From assembly GCA_001910725.1 (NCBI GenBank), contig MJGA01000040.1:124001-188000 (forward strand): a stretch of 64,000 bases of DNA. Direction: 5' to 3'. Shown here piece after piece: positions 12,750 through 23,239 of the stretch. The notes under the pieces were generated by a model that had not been told where the DNA came from, made no database searches, and worked only from the letters and a program-made list of their open reading frames with translations. This stretch comes from Phanerodontia chrysosporium (Eukaryota; Basidiomycota; Agaricomycetes; Polyporales; Phanerochaetaceae). The position numbers were made by a program, and so were the translations under genes. Every line of letters begins with the position of its first letter. The stretch's first letter is position 1.

Positions 12750-13500
12750 TTACTATGCCACCCAAAACATGTCACTCTAGCTGACCCCAGCCTTTGATTT
12801 GTAATGAATTACGTGCAAATTTGGGGCCTAATATATCAATTTATGATTAAACATGCAAGGTCAGGATTTGTAGTAAGAATAGTCAAAGTATCTTTGAAAT
12901 ATTTCGTTTGGGCAATAATCTTGAAAAAAAGGAAGAGAATATATGATTCAACAAAACTGATCATTGACAAGTCGGGCGGTTTGCAGAGTTTGATAGTTAA
13001 AATCATGTGATGTGTTCATATACAGAAAAATGTCGTTGATGGATTCTTCAGTGAGAATATAAGACATGATGATGGTTGAAGAGAAGAAGGTGAAGTACAG
13101 CGTCAATTTTATTACCAAGCGTCACAACGGACTTTATGTTTCAGACTCCGATTTAATACTTAGCACATATTGAAGCGCCGATGTGACTGGGTTTAAATAT
13201 GTAGCCGCTTATGTGATCTCTTATGTAAGCATAACTACAGATGACGTGGCCTCATTTGCTTCTCTTTTCCAACTCAACTCTCTACATCTCTGTGTACACA
13301 CTCTTCATAACCATGATTATATCCAGCATTATGCCTTGCTATTTATATAGCTTGCATGTGCTATACTTGTACTCTGTTGGTATGTTATATATACTGTATC
13401 AAACACAGTTAACTGCTGATAAATTCTGAATAGCAACAGCTGTTCGCTGTTTCTCTATTGATTTTACTGTATACATCAGGGGGAGCGTAGGTGTTGATAC
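12750..13500. other. AT-rich spacer upstream of the Helitron repeats
   Basis: Contains only short ORFs of low complexity. No gene, RNA or clear repeat is seen. Confidence 0.4.
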
Positions 13501-13543
13501 AATCGATGCTACTAAATGTGTTACAGATCAAAACTGTTACTTG

Positions 13544-14995
13544 CTGCTTGGCAGCGCGGTTGCAGGCACCGTCTTCCAAAGTCCTTGCCAGCCTCTGTAC
13601 CTTGGCTGTCGCTGCACTATAGGTACCCCGTCTGCTGTTGAGTGGGGCACGGGTTCAACAAGTCCCCAGCTGCTTGGCAGCGCGGTTGCAGGCACCGTCT
13701 TCCAAAGTCCTTGCCAGCCCCTGTACCTTGGCTGTCGCTGCACTATGGGTACCCCGTCTGCTGTTGAGTGGGGCACGGGTTCAACAAGTCCCCAGCTGCT
13801 TGGCAGCGCGGTTGCAGGCACCGTCTTCCAAAGTCCTTGCCAGCCTCTGTACCTTGGCTGTCGCTGCACTATAGGTACCCCGTCTGCTGTTGAGTGGGGC
13901 ACGGGTTCAACAAGTCCCCAGCTGCTTGGCAGCGCGGTTGCAGGCACCGTCTTCCAAAGTCCTTGCCAGCCCCTGTACCTTGGCTGTCGCTGCACTATGG
14001 GTACCCCGTCTGCTGTTGAGTGGGGCACGGGTTCAACAAGTCCCCAGCTGCTTGGCAGCGCGGTTGCAGGCACCGTCTTCCAAAGTCCTTGCCAGCCCCT
14101 GTACCTTGGCTGTCGCTGCACTATGGGTACCCCGTCTGCTGTTGAGTGGGGCACGGGTTCAACAAGTCCCCAGCTGCTTGGCAGCGCGGTTGCAGGCACC
14201 GTCTTCCAAAGTCCTTGCCAGCCTCTGTACCTTGGCTGTCGCTGCACTATAGGTACCCCGTCTGCTGTTGAGTGGGGCACGGGTTCAACAAGTCCCCAGC
14301 TGCTTGGCAGCGCGGTTGCAGGCACCGTCTTCCAAAGTCCTTGCCAGCCCCTGTACCTTGGCTGTCGCTGCACTATGGGTACCCCGTCTGCTGTTGAGTG
14401 GGGCACGGGTTCAACAAGTCCCCAGCTGCTTGGCAGCGCGGTTGCAGGCACCGTCTTCCAAAGTCCTTGCCAGCCCCTGTACCTTGGCTGTCGCTGCACT
14501 ATGGGTACCCCGTCTGCTGTTGAGTGGGGCACGGGTTCAACAAGTCCCCAGCTGCTTGGCAGCGCGGTTGCAGGCACCGTCTTCCAAAGTCCTTGCCAGC
14601 CCCTGTACCTTGGCTGTCGCTGCACTATGGGTACCCCGTCTGCTGTTGAGTGGGGCACGGGTTCAACAAGTCCCCAGCTGCTTGGCAGCGCGGTTGCAGG
14701 CACCGTCTTCCAAAGTCCTTGCCAGCCCCTGTACCTTGGCTGTCGCTGCACTATGGGTACCCCGTCTGCTGTTGAGTGGGGCACGGGTTCAACAAGTCCC
14801 CAGCTGCTTGGCAGCGCGGTTGCAGGCACCGTCTTCCAAAGTCCTTGCCAGCCCCTGTACCTTGGCTGTCGCTGCACTATGGGTACCCCGTCTGCTGTTG
14901 AGTGGGGCACGGGTTCAACAAGTCCCCAGCTGCTTGGCAGCGCGGTTGCAGGCACCGTCTTCCAAAGTCCTTGTCAGCCCCTGTACCTTGGCTGT
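13544..14995 (+). repeat. 126-bp tandem repeat, 11.5 copies
   Basis: The unit starting CTGCTTGGCAGCGCGG recurs exactly every 126 bp from 13544; the 12th copy starts at 14930 and stops after 66 bp. Copies differ at two positions only (CCTCTG/CTATAG versus CCCCTG/CTATGG). Calling these A and B, the order is A B A B B A B B B B B. The last partial copy has an extra change (CCTTGTCAG). The unit is GC-rich in AT-rich surroundings. Because 126 is divisible by 3, frames stay open on both strands. On the plus strand it adds 42 residues per copy to the Helitron ORF. Near-identity means recent expansion or ongoing homogenisation. Confidence 0.97.
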
Positions 14996-15115
14996 AACAA
15001 TAAACTGTGTACACTGCATTTACATGGATGTTTTGCTTTTGCAAATTTCCCATTGTGCATCGGAACCATAAATCCTATACCAATACACACAATCAATTAT
15101 TATATTTCTAAGAAA

Positions 15116-18100
15116 ATGCACATAGAAAGAAGATCACTTCAATATAATAAAAAATGCCATAATACTATAAATATCCATGACAAAGTGCAAACTACTATAG
15201 ATATTATGTATATATCTAATATATACATGCTTTGTAATAGTTTGAGAATTAACATGTATTTGTGGTACACTCCACATAAGCAAATTGCTGATAAAGTAAA
15301 GTATGTTCGATTGTTAATTCAAAGATGTGTTATATACAAACATGACTTTAGAGTATATATTAAGACATTGCCATTTTGCTATTGGTCATATTACGTCTCT
15401 GCTAACCTTGCAGATGGCATTATAAATATTTGTTCTGCTGATAACAATAATAGTTCAATTACTTGCCATTATGGTGGTGGTTACAAAGCAAAAAAAAATT
15501 GGACAGCCCAAGATTTATTAGAACTAGACAGAGATCAGGTTATATCAACAGATAAAACCTACCGTATAGCTGGCTACATAAATCAAAAAGATAGACATGT
15601 ATTTATTGGCATACCTACCATTGATATTCCATTGCCTGTTTTATGTCAACGAGCTACAAAGAACATGCTTCTGATTATTGGCCAAAAACACAATGTGATA
15701 ACTGGTAGAAGAGATGTAGATTTAGCAACTATATTAAACAGATTGCAGAGACATGTGTGTGAAACATGTCCGACTTATTTAACGGTGTTTGAGCCCAACA
15801 AGACAGCATTATCAGACGCACAGCGAATGAAGTTGTATCGTCAACGAAATAAGCAGCTGTTGCAACAAAAAGAAAAAACTCGGTGGGCAGATACAAAAGG
15901 AACTGATGTGGAGTTTAAAGAAAGAAAAAAAGAATACAGAGCTAAGAAATATAAAGAGGGGTTATTTCCACCTAAACCACCATCAGATATACAATTGCAT
16001 AATATAATAAATGGTTTTCATAAGGCAACATCCTTTGAAAACATTGAAGAGTACGGATGTGCTGTATGTGGTTCTTTAACAATGAGAAGAGAACTGACCC
16101 CCATTGAAAATATAAATGCAGCTTGGTTTTCATGTTTGCAAGTGCCTGACATAACACGAAAGGAAAGAACATCAAAAAAACAGCAAATCAAGGATATATC
16201 TGGACCAGTCATTGACTATACATGTGATTATATTTGTAATAACTGTTTAAATTGTATACGTCAGGATAGAATTCCACACCTAGCATTAGCAAATGGTATA
16301 TGGTTAGGTGAAGTACCCGAACAGTTAAAAAATTTGTCCTGGACAGAACAACTTCTTATCTCCAAGGTGGTACGCAATTATTGTGTAATCAGAGTATCCA
16401 AGTCAAAAATGCACAAAATGAAAGCTAATGCTATATGTCATGCTGTGCCTATGCCTCGTGTTTACTCAGTTTTACCACCCAAAAGAGAAGAGCTAGATGA
16501 AGTTTTAGCGTTCCTATATCTTGGACCTAGTAAACCAACTCCTGATGATTACAAGCGTACTCCTTTACTTGTAAGAAAAAACAAAGTGATCAAAGCACTT
16601 GAATGGTTGAAGTTAAATCATAGTGACTATTTAGATATAGAAATATCCCATGAAAATATGGATGAATATCCAGAAGATTGTCCTCCAGTAGTTGTCGACT
16701 ATCATGAGGTTAATGCCACTAAGGATGCTGAGTCTATGGCTGTTAATGATCAAGAAGAAGAAGAAGGAACTACTGAAGGTATATGTCCATTTACTGTACA
16801 AACATTGACAGCAGACGAACTTACCAAGTTACTTGACAGTGATGACCGAGGAATCATTAGAAACAAAGCTTTGCGGCATTTCAAACAAGGAGGAAAGGCA
16901 TTAGGTATAGGAAAGGCTGAAGAACCAGAAAGTATATATGATAACCCGTCACTATATCCACAAATGTTTCCCTGGCTATTTCCATATGGACTAGGAGGAT
17001 TAGGTAACAATTTTATGCAGCAACCTGTATCAGAGCAGCTGCATAAAAAGCATCTCCTAATGTATCATGACAAACGATTTCAAATGGATCCATACTTTCC
17101 ATTGATTGCATTCAACCATGAGCAAATTAAGAAAAGTTACACAGGTGGATACCTACTTACATTAAAGAACAATTTTGATGAAGTAGCTGATAGATTGCTC
17201 AATACAAATGAATCAACATTACAATCACTAATTGATAAATTAGAAAATGGGCATGTTAAAGTTGAACAACTTAATCCAGATGAACAACAATGTTTTAAAA
17301 TTATCAACAACATAGATTATATAGGTGCACATGTTCCAGGTTCTAACACTAACCGAAAACATATGCGTAACGAAATTTGGGCATTGACTTCCTATTTAGG
17401 TGCACCTAGTTGGTTTATAACCTTTGCACCTGCAGATATTCAGCACCCTATTGCAATCTATTATGCATCTACAGGAGAAACAGTATATCCCAATGTGTTT
17501 GGTGATAATGAAAGATTTATGCTTATAGCTAATAATCCAGTGGCTGGTGCAAGGTTTTTTAAATTTATGGTAGAAGCTTTTATTACATATGTTCTTGGTT
17601 ACAAGAATGAACATTCTGGATTATATGGAAAAACCTCTGGCTATTATGGAACAGTTGAGCAACAAGGTAGATTAACACTGCATATGCATATGCTTATTTG
17701 GATTAAAAATGCATTGACACCACAAGAAATTCGAGACCGTATAATGGATGCTGAATCAGATTTTCAGAAGCGCATGGTGGAATATCTTGAAGGTGTACAT
17801 ATTGGGGAATTTATTGGTAAAACTATGGCAGAAATGTCAGATACATTTAATGAATTTAGGTCAAATGACACAGAATATATCAAGCCAACTACTCAAATTC
17901 CTGAGCCTATGCCAAGTGTATGTGAAACTAAATGTCAAGATTGTGGAACTTGTAAACATATGCAAAGCTGGCATGAAAGATTTATTGCCACTGTGAATGA
18001 AGTACTATTTTTGACAAATGTACATTCATGCACTAAAGGATGTAAAAATAATAAATGGAAAACATGCAAAAGCAGATTTCCTAGACCATTGATATTGGAA

Positions 18101-21100
18101 ACACAAGTTGACCCACAATCTGGTGCTTTATTATTAAAGAAAGGAGAAGCTATGTTAAATACCTTCTCACCTACTTTAACCTATTTGTTACGATGTAACA
18201 CTGATGTGACTAGTTTGCTATCAGGTACAGCTATCAAATCTGTTATAGCATATGTCACTGATTATGTAACAAAGTCTCCTTTGAAAACTCACACAATGTT
18301 TCAAGCTGTGAAAACCGTCTTCAACAGAGAAACCACTATGCTTGGTGGAGATATGAGCAAACAAATTAAAGCAAGAAAAGTATTAACAAAAGTAGTAAAT
18401 AGCTTAACGTCACAAAGTGAGATAGGAGGTCCTATGGCATGTATGTATCTATTAGATCATCCAGATCACTATACTAGTCATCAGTTTCAGCGGTTTTATT
18501 GGAGAGCATATATCAATGAGGTTAAACGTGCATGGAGTCATTTAACACCATTATCAGAGGAGGATAACAAAGTGTTATTGTCAGAGAAAGTAGTATTAAG
18601 TTCGAGTAACTCAAAAATCATTGGTTTAACAACTACTACTGATTATATCCATCGGCCTAAGAAATACAATCATGTCACATTATATGACTGGGTAAGAAGA
18701 GCGCAAAAGTCCAAAATTCCCAAAAATATAACAAAGCTAAATGAGACAGAAGGTGAGTTTTTGGTTAACAAGATTATTTCGCATCGATGGACAAAGCAAA
18801 GAGTTCAATTTTTGGTTAAATGGAATTTGGGTGATAAGTCATGGATATCCATGACCGAAGCAAAAAATCTGCAAGCACTAGATGACTATTTAGACTATTA
18901 TCATGTTTCCGCTATTCAACATTTACCAAAGGAATCATCATACCCTATAGATAGTGAACATGATGGAACAGATATAGAAGAACAGGCAGCATATTTGGAG
19001 GCTAATGTCGATAATGCAGATTTTGACTACAATAACAGTGATGATAGTGAGACTTTAGTTGATGAAGAAGACTCAAGGCCTTCTGATTCACAACAAACAA
19101 AGGTAAACAATACAGATGACATTAATGATATTACAGAATCTCAACAAAAATCTGTAGACACAGCATGGACATTGTTTACCTGTACTCATCCTCAAGCAAG
19201 TACACATCATGTGCGTCTTGTACCAGAAAGTGAAGCAAAGGTTCCTAACTTTGTTGGAGGTGTTTTGCCTAGAAAAGATCAGGGTAATCGTGAGGATTAT
19301 TGCTTAACTATGTTAACTTTGTTCAAGCCTTGGCGAACAGGAAATGAACTCAAAAATATAGATCAATCATGGGACGATGCTTTTTTAACTCATCAATTTA
19401 CTGACCGCCAATCTGATATCATGAAGTACTTTCACATACGTTATGAATGTAATGATGCCAGAGATGATTATGCTGCTGCAAGAAAAAAAGGGAACAATCT
19501 TGCAAATATGCCTACAAGTATAGATGTTCAAATTCAGGAATATCTTGATACACTTTACTACGGTATGGAATCTTTAGATACTCTGTCAGATGAACAATAT
19601 GCTGAAATAGCCAACGAGTACAAAGAGTGGTCTAGAGGATATATTACCAGAGTATCAAAGATGCAAGATGCTGAGCGCCTCATGTATACTATAGGAGCCA
19701 TGGATTCTGTAGTCACTCAGGATATCACTGCCTTTTTACAGAAAAAGGTAACTGGTAATGAGAAAACTGGTAACGCATGGAATGAACTTTTAACTGAACA
19801 CAGAGCAAAAATTCTGGAAGCTAGACAAGCTGAGGCTAAACAAGCTCAGCATAAACATGCATTGTTAAAAAAATCAGATCCTGACTATAATACTGTCAAG
19901 GTCATTGATAAATCATATCTTGAAGCGTCATTTGAGCCACCTTTAGCATCTGATCGAGAGTTGATAACTGACACAATTAAAGCTTTCACTTTAAATAAAG
20001 ATCAGCAACGTGCATTCCGTATAATTGCACATCATGCATGTAAGCCCTCAGGTGAACAGTTAAAAATGTATCTTGGAGGCATGGCAGGAACAGGAAAATC
20101 ACAGGTAATTAAGGCCTTAATGCACTTTTTTAAAGAAAGACAAGAAGGCTATCGATTTATGTGTATGGCACCTACAGGCTCTGCAGCTGCACTAATCGGT
20201 GGATCAACCTATCATCATATCTTAGGGTTCACACCTTTTGATGGCCAAGACAGTCAGACTTCAACAGGATCTGTTACAACTGCATTGGATAATCTTAAAG
20301 GTGTAGAGTATATCTTTTTGGATGAGATCTCTATGACTGACAATAATGAGTTTTATAAGATATCTGAGCAAATGTGTAAAGCTAGAGATAATTCAGATGA
20401 ACCATTTGGTGGAATCAACATGATTGTAGCTGGAGATTTTGCTCAATTACCTCCAATTGCAAGTAGCAATGCTTTATACATGGGGGGTCCTATTAGTACA
20501 CCTCACCATACCAATAGCATTCATCAGCAGCAATTTGCTATTGGTAAAGCAATCTGGCATCAATTTACAAGTGTGGTAATTTTAAAAGAGAATATGCGTC
20601 AAAAGTCTCAAAGTCGGAATGATGCCAAATTAAGACACTGTTTGGAAAGAATGCGGTATGGCGCTTGTACTGATGTAGACATCAAATTGTTAAATTCACG
20701 AATTATTGGAAAAGGGCTTGGTAAACCTAAAATGACTGATCCACGCTTTCATCATATTTCAATAATTACATCGTGGAATGCATATAGAGATAAAATCAAT
20801 GACATACGTTCTACTCAGTATGCTGAGGAATCCAATCAGCAATTAATGTCATTCTATAGCATTGACAAATGGAAGCCTGAACCTAAAACAGATAAAAAGG
20901 GACGTTTTAAGAATGTTCATCAAATAGATCCTCAACGGTTAGGAAATGAAATAAATGCACATCTAAAGGAGGTTCTGTGGTCTTTGCCACATTCTTGTTC
21001 TCAGAATCATCCAGGTATACTAAGATTATGTATTGGTTTACCAGTCATGATTAAAAAAAATATCGCCACAGAATGTTGTGTTACAAATGGTGCAGAAGGA

Positions 21101-22813
21101 AGAGTTGTTGGATGGAAAACAAAACCTGGTGATGTACCTGATAAACCATGTTTGGATACTGTTTTTGTCGAATTGACATCCCCGCCAACTTCCATTCAAC
21201 TAGATGGATTACCTCCAAATGTAGTTCCAATTCATCACACAGCATCGCAAATCAAATGCATCATGCCTAATGGAAAGACTATATATATATCCAGAGATCA
21301 AGTGCCATTGATTCCTAATTTTGCAATGACAGATTATAGTTCACAAGGAAGAACAAGGCATAATAATGTTATTGACTTGAATAACTGCAGAAGTCATCAG
21401 TCAATGTACACATGCTTGTCAAGAGGCTCAACATATGAGGGAACTGCTATTGTTCAAGGTTTTGATGATAAGAAGATTCGAAATGGTATATCAGGCTGGC
21501 TCAGACAAGAGTTTAGAGAACTTGAAATATTAAATGAAGTTACTCGATTGCAATTTGCTCACAAATTGCCAACTCATATTGGTGGTATTACTCGCCGTCA
21601 AATTATTTACACATATCGTATTTGGAAGGGCCCTAACTACATGCCTAATCGTATGCCAGTATATTTGAAATGGTCAGATGCACAACCATGGGAGAACACA
21701 GATCCAGGCGATGAACCAGGCTGGAAAATAGTGGAACAAAACAGACGTGACAAAAGAAAAATTAATAAAGACGAGACTGGTGAAGAAAAACAAAGAAAAA
21801 TTCAAAAAACTCAACAAGATTCAACTCAATTTGTCAAAGCACAAGGTACCACTACATTGAAAACTCTAAGCAATGATTTGAAGAATATAAAAAGGAAAAA
21901 AAAGCTAAACCTGAATCAGTCTACTATAAAAAAACAGTTCAATATAACAATTACATCTTCAATATCTGAAAGTCAATGGGGTTTTATATGGAGCAATTAT
22001 AGTTGTGCCTATGACTCAGTTTTTCCAATTGTATTACAAGCAATATTGTCCAATACAGCATCCTTTGTAGAAGCTGCAATTATGAAAACACCTTTGATAC
22101 ACACACTTGTCACTAATTATAAGGTAGCTTTGGAAAATCATACTAATGTAGAGCTAGTTAGAAATAATATACGACAAGGCTTACATGAAGTAGACCCTAC
22201 TGAATTTCCTCTAATGACTAATGTAGGCACAGAAATTAATGCACTTTGTACTTATGTATTTCAGGAACTGGACAATTTTTATTATAAACAGTATAAATGT
22301 AGACAATGTAATATAGTGCATGATATAGCAAGAAATGTAAACTTACCATATGATGATATTTTAGCTGTGTGTTCACCTTATCGCTGGCGTAAACAAGGTA
22401 TCATGCAAGGAACTGCACAAAACAAAACACCATTGCAATGGCTGCGTGCTAATCTAAGACAAATTACAAGTATTGCATGCGAATCTTGTCATCTGCCAAT
22501 GATTACTCAAATGGCATTTGAATCCATGCCATTATTTTTGCGCTTCAAGGTCGAAAGTGTTCGGGTTGATTGGACACTTGATTTGGACCTAGGTCAATAT
22601 CAATATAGGTTATGTGGTTTTATTTATTATGGAAGTAATCATTTTACATCACGGATAATTACTAATACAGGTGATATTTGGTATAATGATGGAATGCAGA
22701 ATGGGCGAATATACAGTCATGAAGGTCACTGGCATAATTTTACATCCACACAAATACATAGAGCACCACAGAATAGGCAATTAATTATTGGATTATATGT
22801 CAGAACACAGTAA
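15116..22813 (+). CDS. Helitron Rep-helicase with chromodomain and C-terminal peptidase-like domain
   Basis: The open frame runs from 13541, through the tandem repeats, to 22813 (3090 codons). The first ATG after the repeats is 15116, chosen here; residue numbers below count from 13541. Order: Cys-rich N-terminal segment (about 830-1090, DUF6570-like); Rep domain with WFITFAPAD (about 1290), HUH motif His1381-Met-His1383 and tyrosines Y1571 and Y1575 in YVTDYVTK, which would nick and join DNA; a chromodomain-like segment (about 1737-1795, EFLVNKIISHRW, FLVKW); SF1B Pif1 helicase with Walker A GGMAGTGKS (2179-2187), LDEISM, GDFAQLPP and the C-terminal CLSRGS motif. A C-terminal region (about 2810-3090) has Cys2822 in SNYSCAYDS, zinc CxxC pairs and a His3034 box, resembling USP/C19 cysteine peptidases. 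No internal stop or frameshift is seen. All core motifs are intact. Confidence 0.9.
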   Translation: MHIERRSLQYNKKCHNTINIHDKVQTTIDIMYISNIYMLCNSLRINMYLWYTPHKQIADKVKYVRLLIQRCVIYKHDFRVYIKTLPFCYWSYYVSANLADGIINICSADNNNSSITCHYGGGYKAKKNWTAQDLLELDRDQVISTDKTYRIAGYINQKDRHVFIGIPTIDIPLPVLCQRATKNMLLIIGQKHNVITGRRDVDLATILNRLQRHVCETCPTYLTVFEPNKTALSDAQRMKLYRQRNKQLLQQKEKTRWADTKGTDVEFKERKKEYRAKKYKEGLFPPKPPSDIQLHNIINGFHKATSFENIEEYGCAVCGSLTMRRELTPIENINAAWFSCLQVPDITRKERTSKKQQIKDISGPVIDYTCDYICNNCLNCIRQDRIPHLALANGIWLGEVPEQLKNLSWTEQLLISKVVRNYCVIRVSKSKMHKMKANAICHAVPMPRVYSVLPPKREELDEVLAFLYLGPSKPTPDDYKRTPLLVRKNKVIKALEWLKLNHSDYLDIEISHENMDEYPEDCPPVVVDYHEVNATKDAESMAVNDQEEEEGTTEGICPFTVQTLTADELTKLLDSDDRGIIRNKALRHFKQGGKALGIGKAEEPESIYDNPSLYPQMFPWLFPYGLGGLGNNFMQQPVSEQLHKKHLLMYHDKRFQMDPYFPLIAFNHEQIKKSYTGGYLLTLKNNFDEVADRLLNTNESTLQSLIDKLENGHVKVEQLNPDEQQCFKIINNIDYIGAHVPGSNTNRKHMRNEIWALTSYLGAPSWFITFAPADIQHPIAIYYASTGETVYPNVFGDNERFMLIANNPVAGARFFKFMVEAFITYVLGYKNEHSGLYGKTSGYYGTVEQQGRLTLHMHMLIWIKNALTPQEIRDRIMDAESDFQKRMVEYLEGVHIGEFIGKTMAEMSDTFNEFRSNDTEYIKPTTQIPEPMPSVCETKCQDCGTCKHMQSWHERFIATVNEVLFLTNVHSCTKGCKNNKWKTCKSRFPRPLILETQVDPQSGALLLKKGEAMLNTFSPTLTYLLRCNTDVTSLLSGTAIKSVIAYVTDYVTKSPLKTHTMFQAVKTVFNRETTMLGGDMSKQIKARKVLTKVVNSLTSQSEIGGPMACMYLLDHPDHYTSHQFQRFYWRAYINEVKRAWSHLTPLSEEDNKVLLSEKVVLSSSNSKIIGLTTTTDYIHRPKKYNHVTLYDWVRRAQKSKIPKNITKLNETEGEFLVNKIISHRWTKQRVQFLVKWNLGDKSWISMTEAKNLQALDDYLDYYHVSAIQHLPKESSYPIDSEHDGTDIEEQAAYLEANVDNADFDYNNSDDSETLVDEEDSRPSDSQQTKVNNTDDINDITESQQKSVDTAWTLFTCTHPQASTHHVRLVPESEAKVPNFVGGVLPRKDQGNREDYCLTMLTLFKPWRTGNELKNIDQSWDDAFLTHQFTDRQSDIMKYFHIRYECNDARDDYAAARKKGNNLANMPTSIDVQIQEYLDTLYYGMESLDTLSDEQYAEIANEYKEWSRGYITRVSKMQDAERLMYTIGAMDSVVTQDITAFLQKKVTGNEKTGNAWNELLTEHRAKILEARQAEAKQAQHKHALLKKSDPDYNTVKVIDKSYLEASFEPPLASDRELITDTIKAFTLNKDQQRAFRIIAHHACKPSGEQLKMYLGGMAGTGKSQVIKALMHFFKERQEGYRFMCMAPTGSAAALIGGSTYHHILGFTPFDGQDSQTSTGSVTTALDNLKGVEYIFLDEISMTDNNEFYKISEQMCKARDNSDEPFGGINMIVAGDFAQLPPIASSNALYMGGPISTPHHTNSIHQQQFAIGKAIWHQFTSVVILKENMRQKSQSRNDAKLRHCLERMRYGACTDVDIKLLNSRIIGKGLGKPKMTDPRFHHISIITSWNAYRDKINDIRSTQYAEESNQQLMSFYSIDKWKPEPKTDKKGRFKNVHQIDPQRLGNEINAHLKEVLWSLPHSCSQNHPGILRLCIGLPVMIKKNIATECCVTNGAEGRVVGWKTKPGDVPDKPCLDTVFVELTSPPTSIQLDGLPPNVVPIHHTASQIKCIMPNGKTIYISRDQVPLIPNFAMTDYSSQGRTRHNNVIDLNNCRSHQSMYTCLSRGSTYEGTAIVQGFDDKKIRNGISGWLRQEFRELEILNEVTRLQFAHKLPTHIGGITRRQIIYTYRIWKGPNYMPNRMPVYLKWSDAQPWENTDPGDEPGWKIVEQNRRDKRKINKDETGEEKQRKIQKTQQDSTQFVKAQGTTTLKTLSNDLKNIKRKKKLNLNQSTIKKQFNITITSSISESQWGFIWSNYSCAYDSVFPIVLQAILSNTASFVEAAIMKTPLIHTLVTNYKVALENHTNVELVRNNIRQGLHEVDPTEFPLMTNVGTEINALCTYVFQELDNFYYKQYKCRQCNIVHDIARNVNLPYDDILAVCSPYRWRKQGIMQGTAQNKTPLQWLRANLRQITSIACESCHLPMITQMAFESMPLFLRFKVESVRVDWTLDLDLGQYQYRLCGFIYYGSNHFTSRIITNTGDIWYNDGMQNGRIYSHEGHWHNFTSTQIHRAPQNRQLIIGLYVRTQ
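18745..18920 (+). other. Chromodomain-like segment inside the Helitron protein
   Basis: The segment matches the chromodomain pattern E-x-x-V-x-K-I-I-x-H-R ... V-x-F-L-V-K-W ... W. It includes FLVNKIISHRW, VQFLVKWNLGDKSWI and a C-terminal helix-like LQALDDYLDYY. Chromodomains bind methylated histone tails. It sits between the Rep domain and an acidic linker that leads to the helicase. Confidence 0.65.
21960..22813 (+). other. Predicted cysteine-peptidase (USP/C19-like) domain at the Helitron C-terminus
   Basis: A Cys box (NYSCAYDSVFPIV, Cys codon 22004), two CxxC pairs (KCRQCN and CESCH), and a His box (YGSNHFTSRI, His codon 22640) followed by WYND occur in the order expected for C19 deubiquitinase-like folds. 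OTU-type proteases are known in some Helitron/Helentron proteins; this pattern looks closer to USP. Activity is inferred from motifs only. Confidence 0.5.
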
Positions 22814-22925
22814 ATTGTAATGTATATAATGTAAAATAAATTAGCAGCAAAAAGTAACGTTTTTAAAATAGAAATTAAAGCATGAAGAAATCGTACCCGC
22901 CGAATTACGGCCCGCACTAACCTAG

Positions 22926-23239
22926 TCACATTGTACATACCAGCCTAGCTTGTCCAGAGATTTTGATGTGTGTGTGTGAGCAAAGCGCCGTGCTATCGAG
23001 GTCAATCACTCCGCCCTGCTCGCGTGGCTCATGCATGGACACAGGCGCTCATGGTCCGCCCCGCCTCGGGGCGCGCGCCCGTAACAAACTTGTGAGCGCA
23101 AATACTTACCAGGGGTAATTTCCTAAGGTTAGCTGCTGTGACGAATTTGTTTCTTACATTACTAAGTAATTTTCCTTACTGAAAGCTAGAGTCTCCCGCT
23201 TGTGCTTGCTCTTGCGCACCACTGCTAGAAGGATTATAT
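22926..23239. other. Spacer between Helitron and Plavaka gene
   Basis: About 310 bp, with a GC-rich patch near 22980-23095. No ORF, RNA or terminal inverted repeat was identified. Confidence 0.4.

Larger units (their letters stand above)
13503..22925 (+). mobile_element. Helitron (rolling-circle transposon), candidate boundaries
   Basis: The 3' side shows a short hairpin (GCCG-AATTA-CGGC, about 22897-22909), then CTAG at 22922-22925 followed by T. This fits the Helitron 3' rule of a hairpin 10-15 nt before CTRR with insertion before T. A candidate 5' end is TC at 13503-13504 preceded by A, with TACTAAATGTG shortly after. This lies about 40 bp before the tandem repeats, and it is the weaker of the two ends. 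The single large ORF encodes Rep and helicase domains, so the element would be autonomous. No terminal inverted repeat or target duplication is expected for this class, and none is seen. Confidence 0.55.

Noticed and set aside
13537..14955. 472-codon minus-strand ORF across the tandem repeats
   Set aside because: It exists only because a 126-bp unit without stops is repeated in a multiple of three. It has no flanking coding sequence and the plus-strand frame continues into the Helitron protein.
13544..14995. Possible CRISPR array
   Set aside because: Units are contiguous and identical with no unique spacers, and the organism is a fungus.
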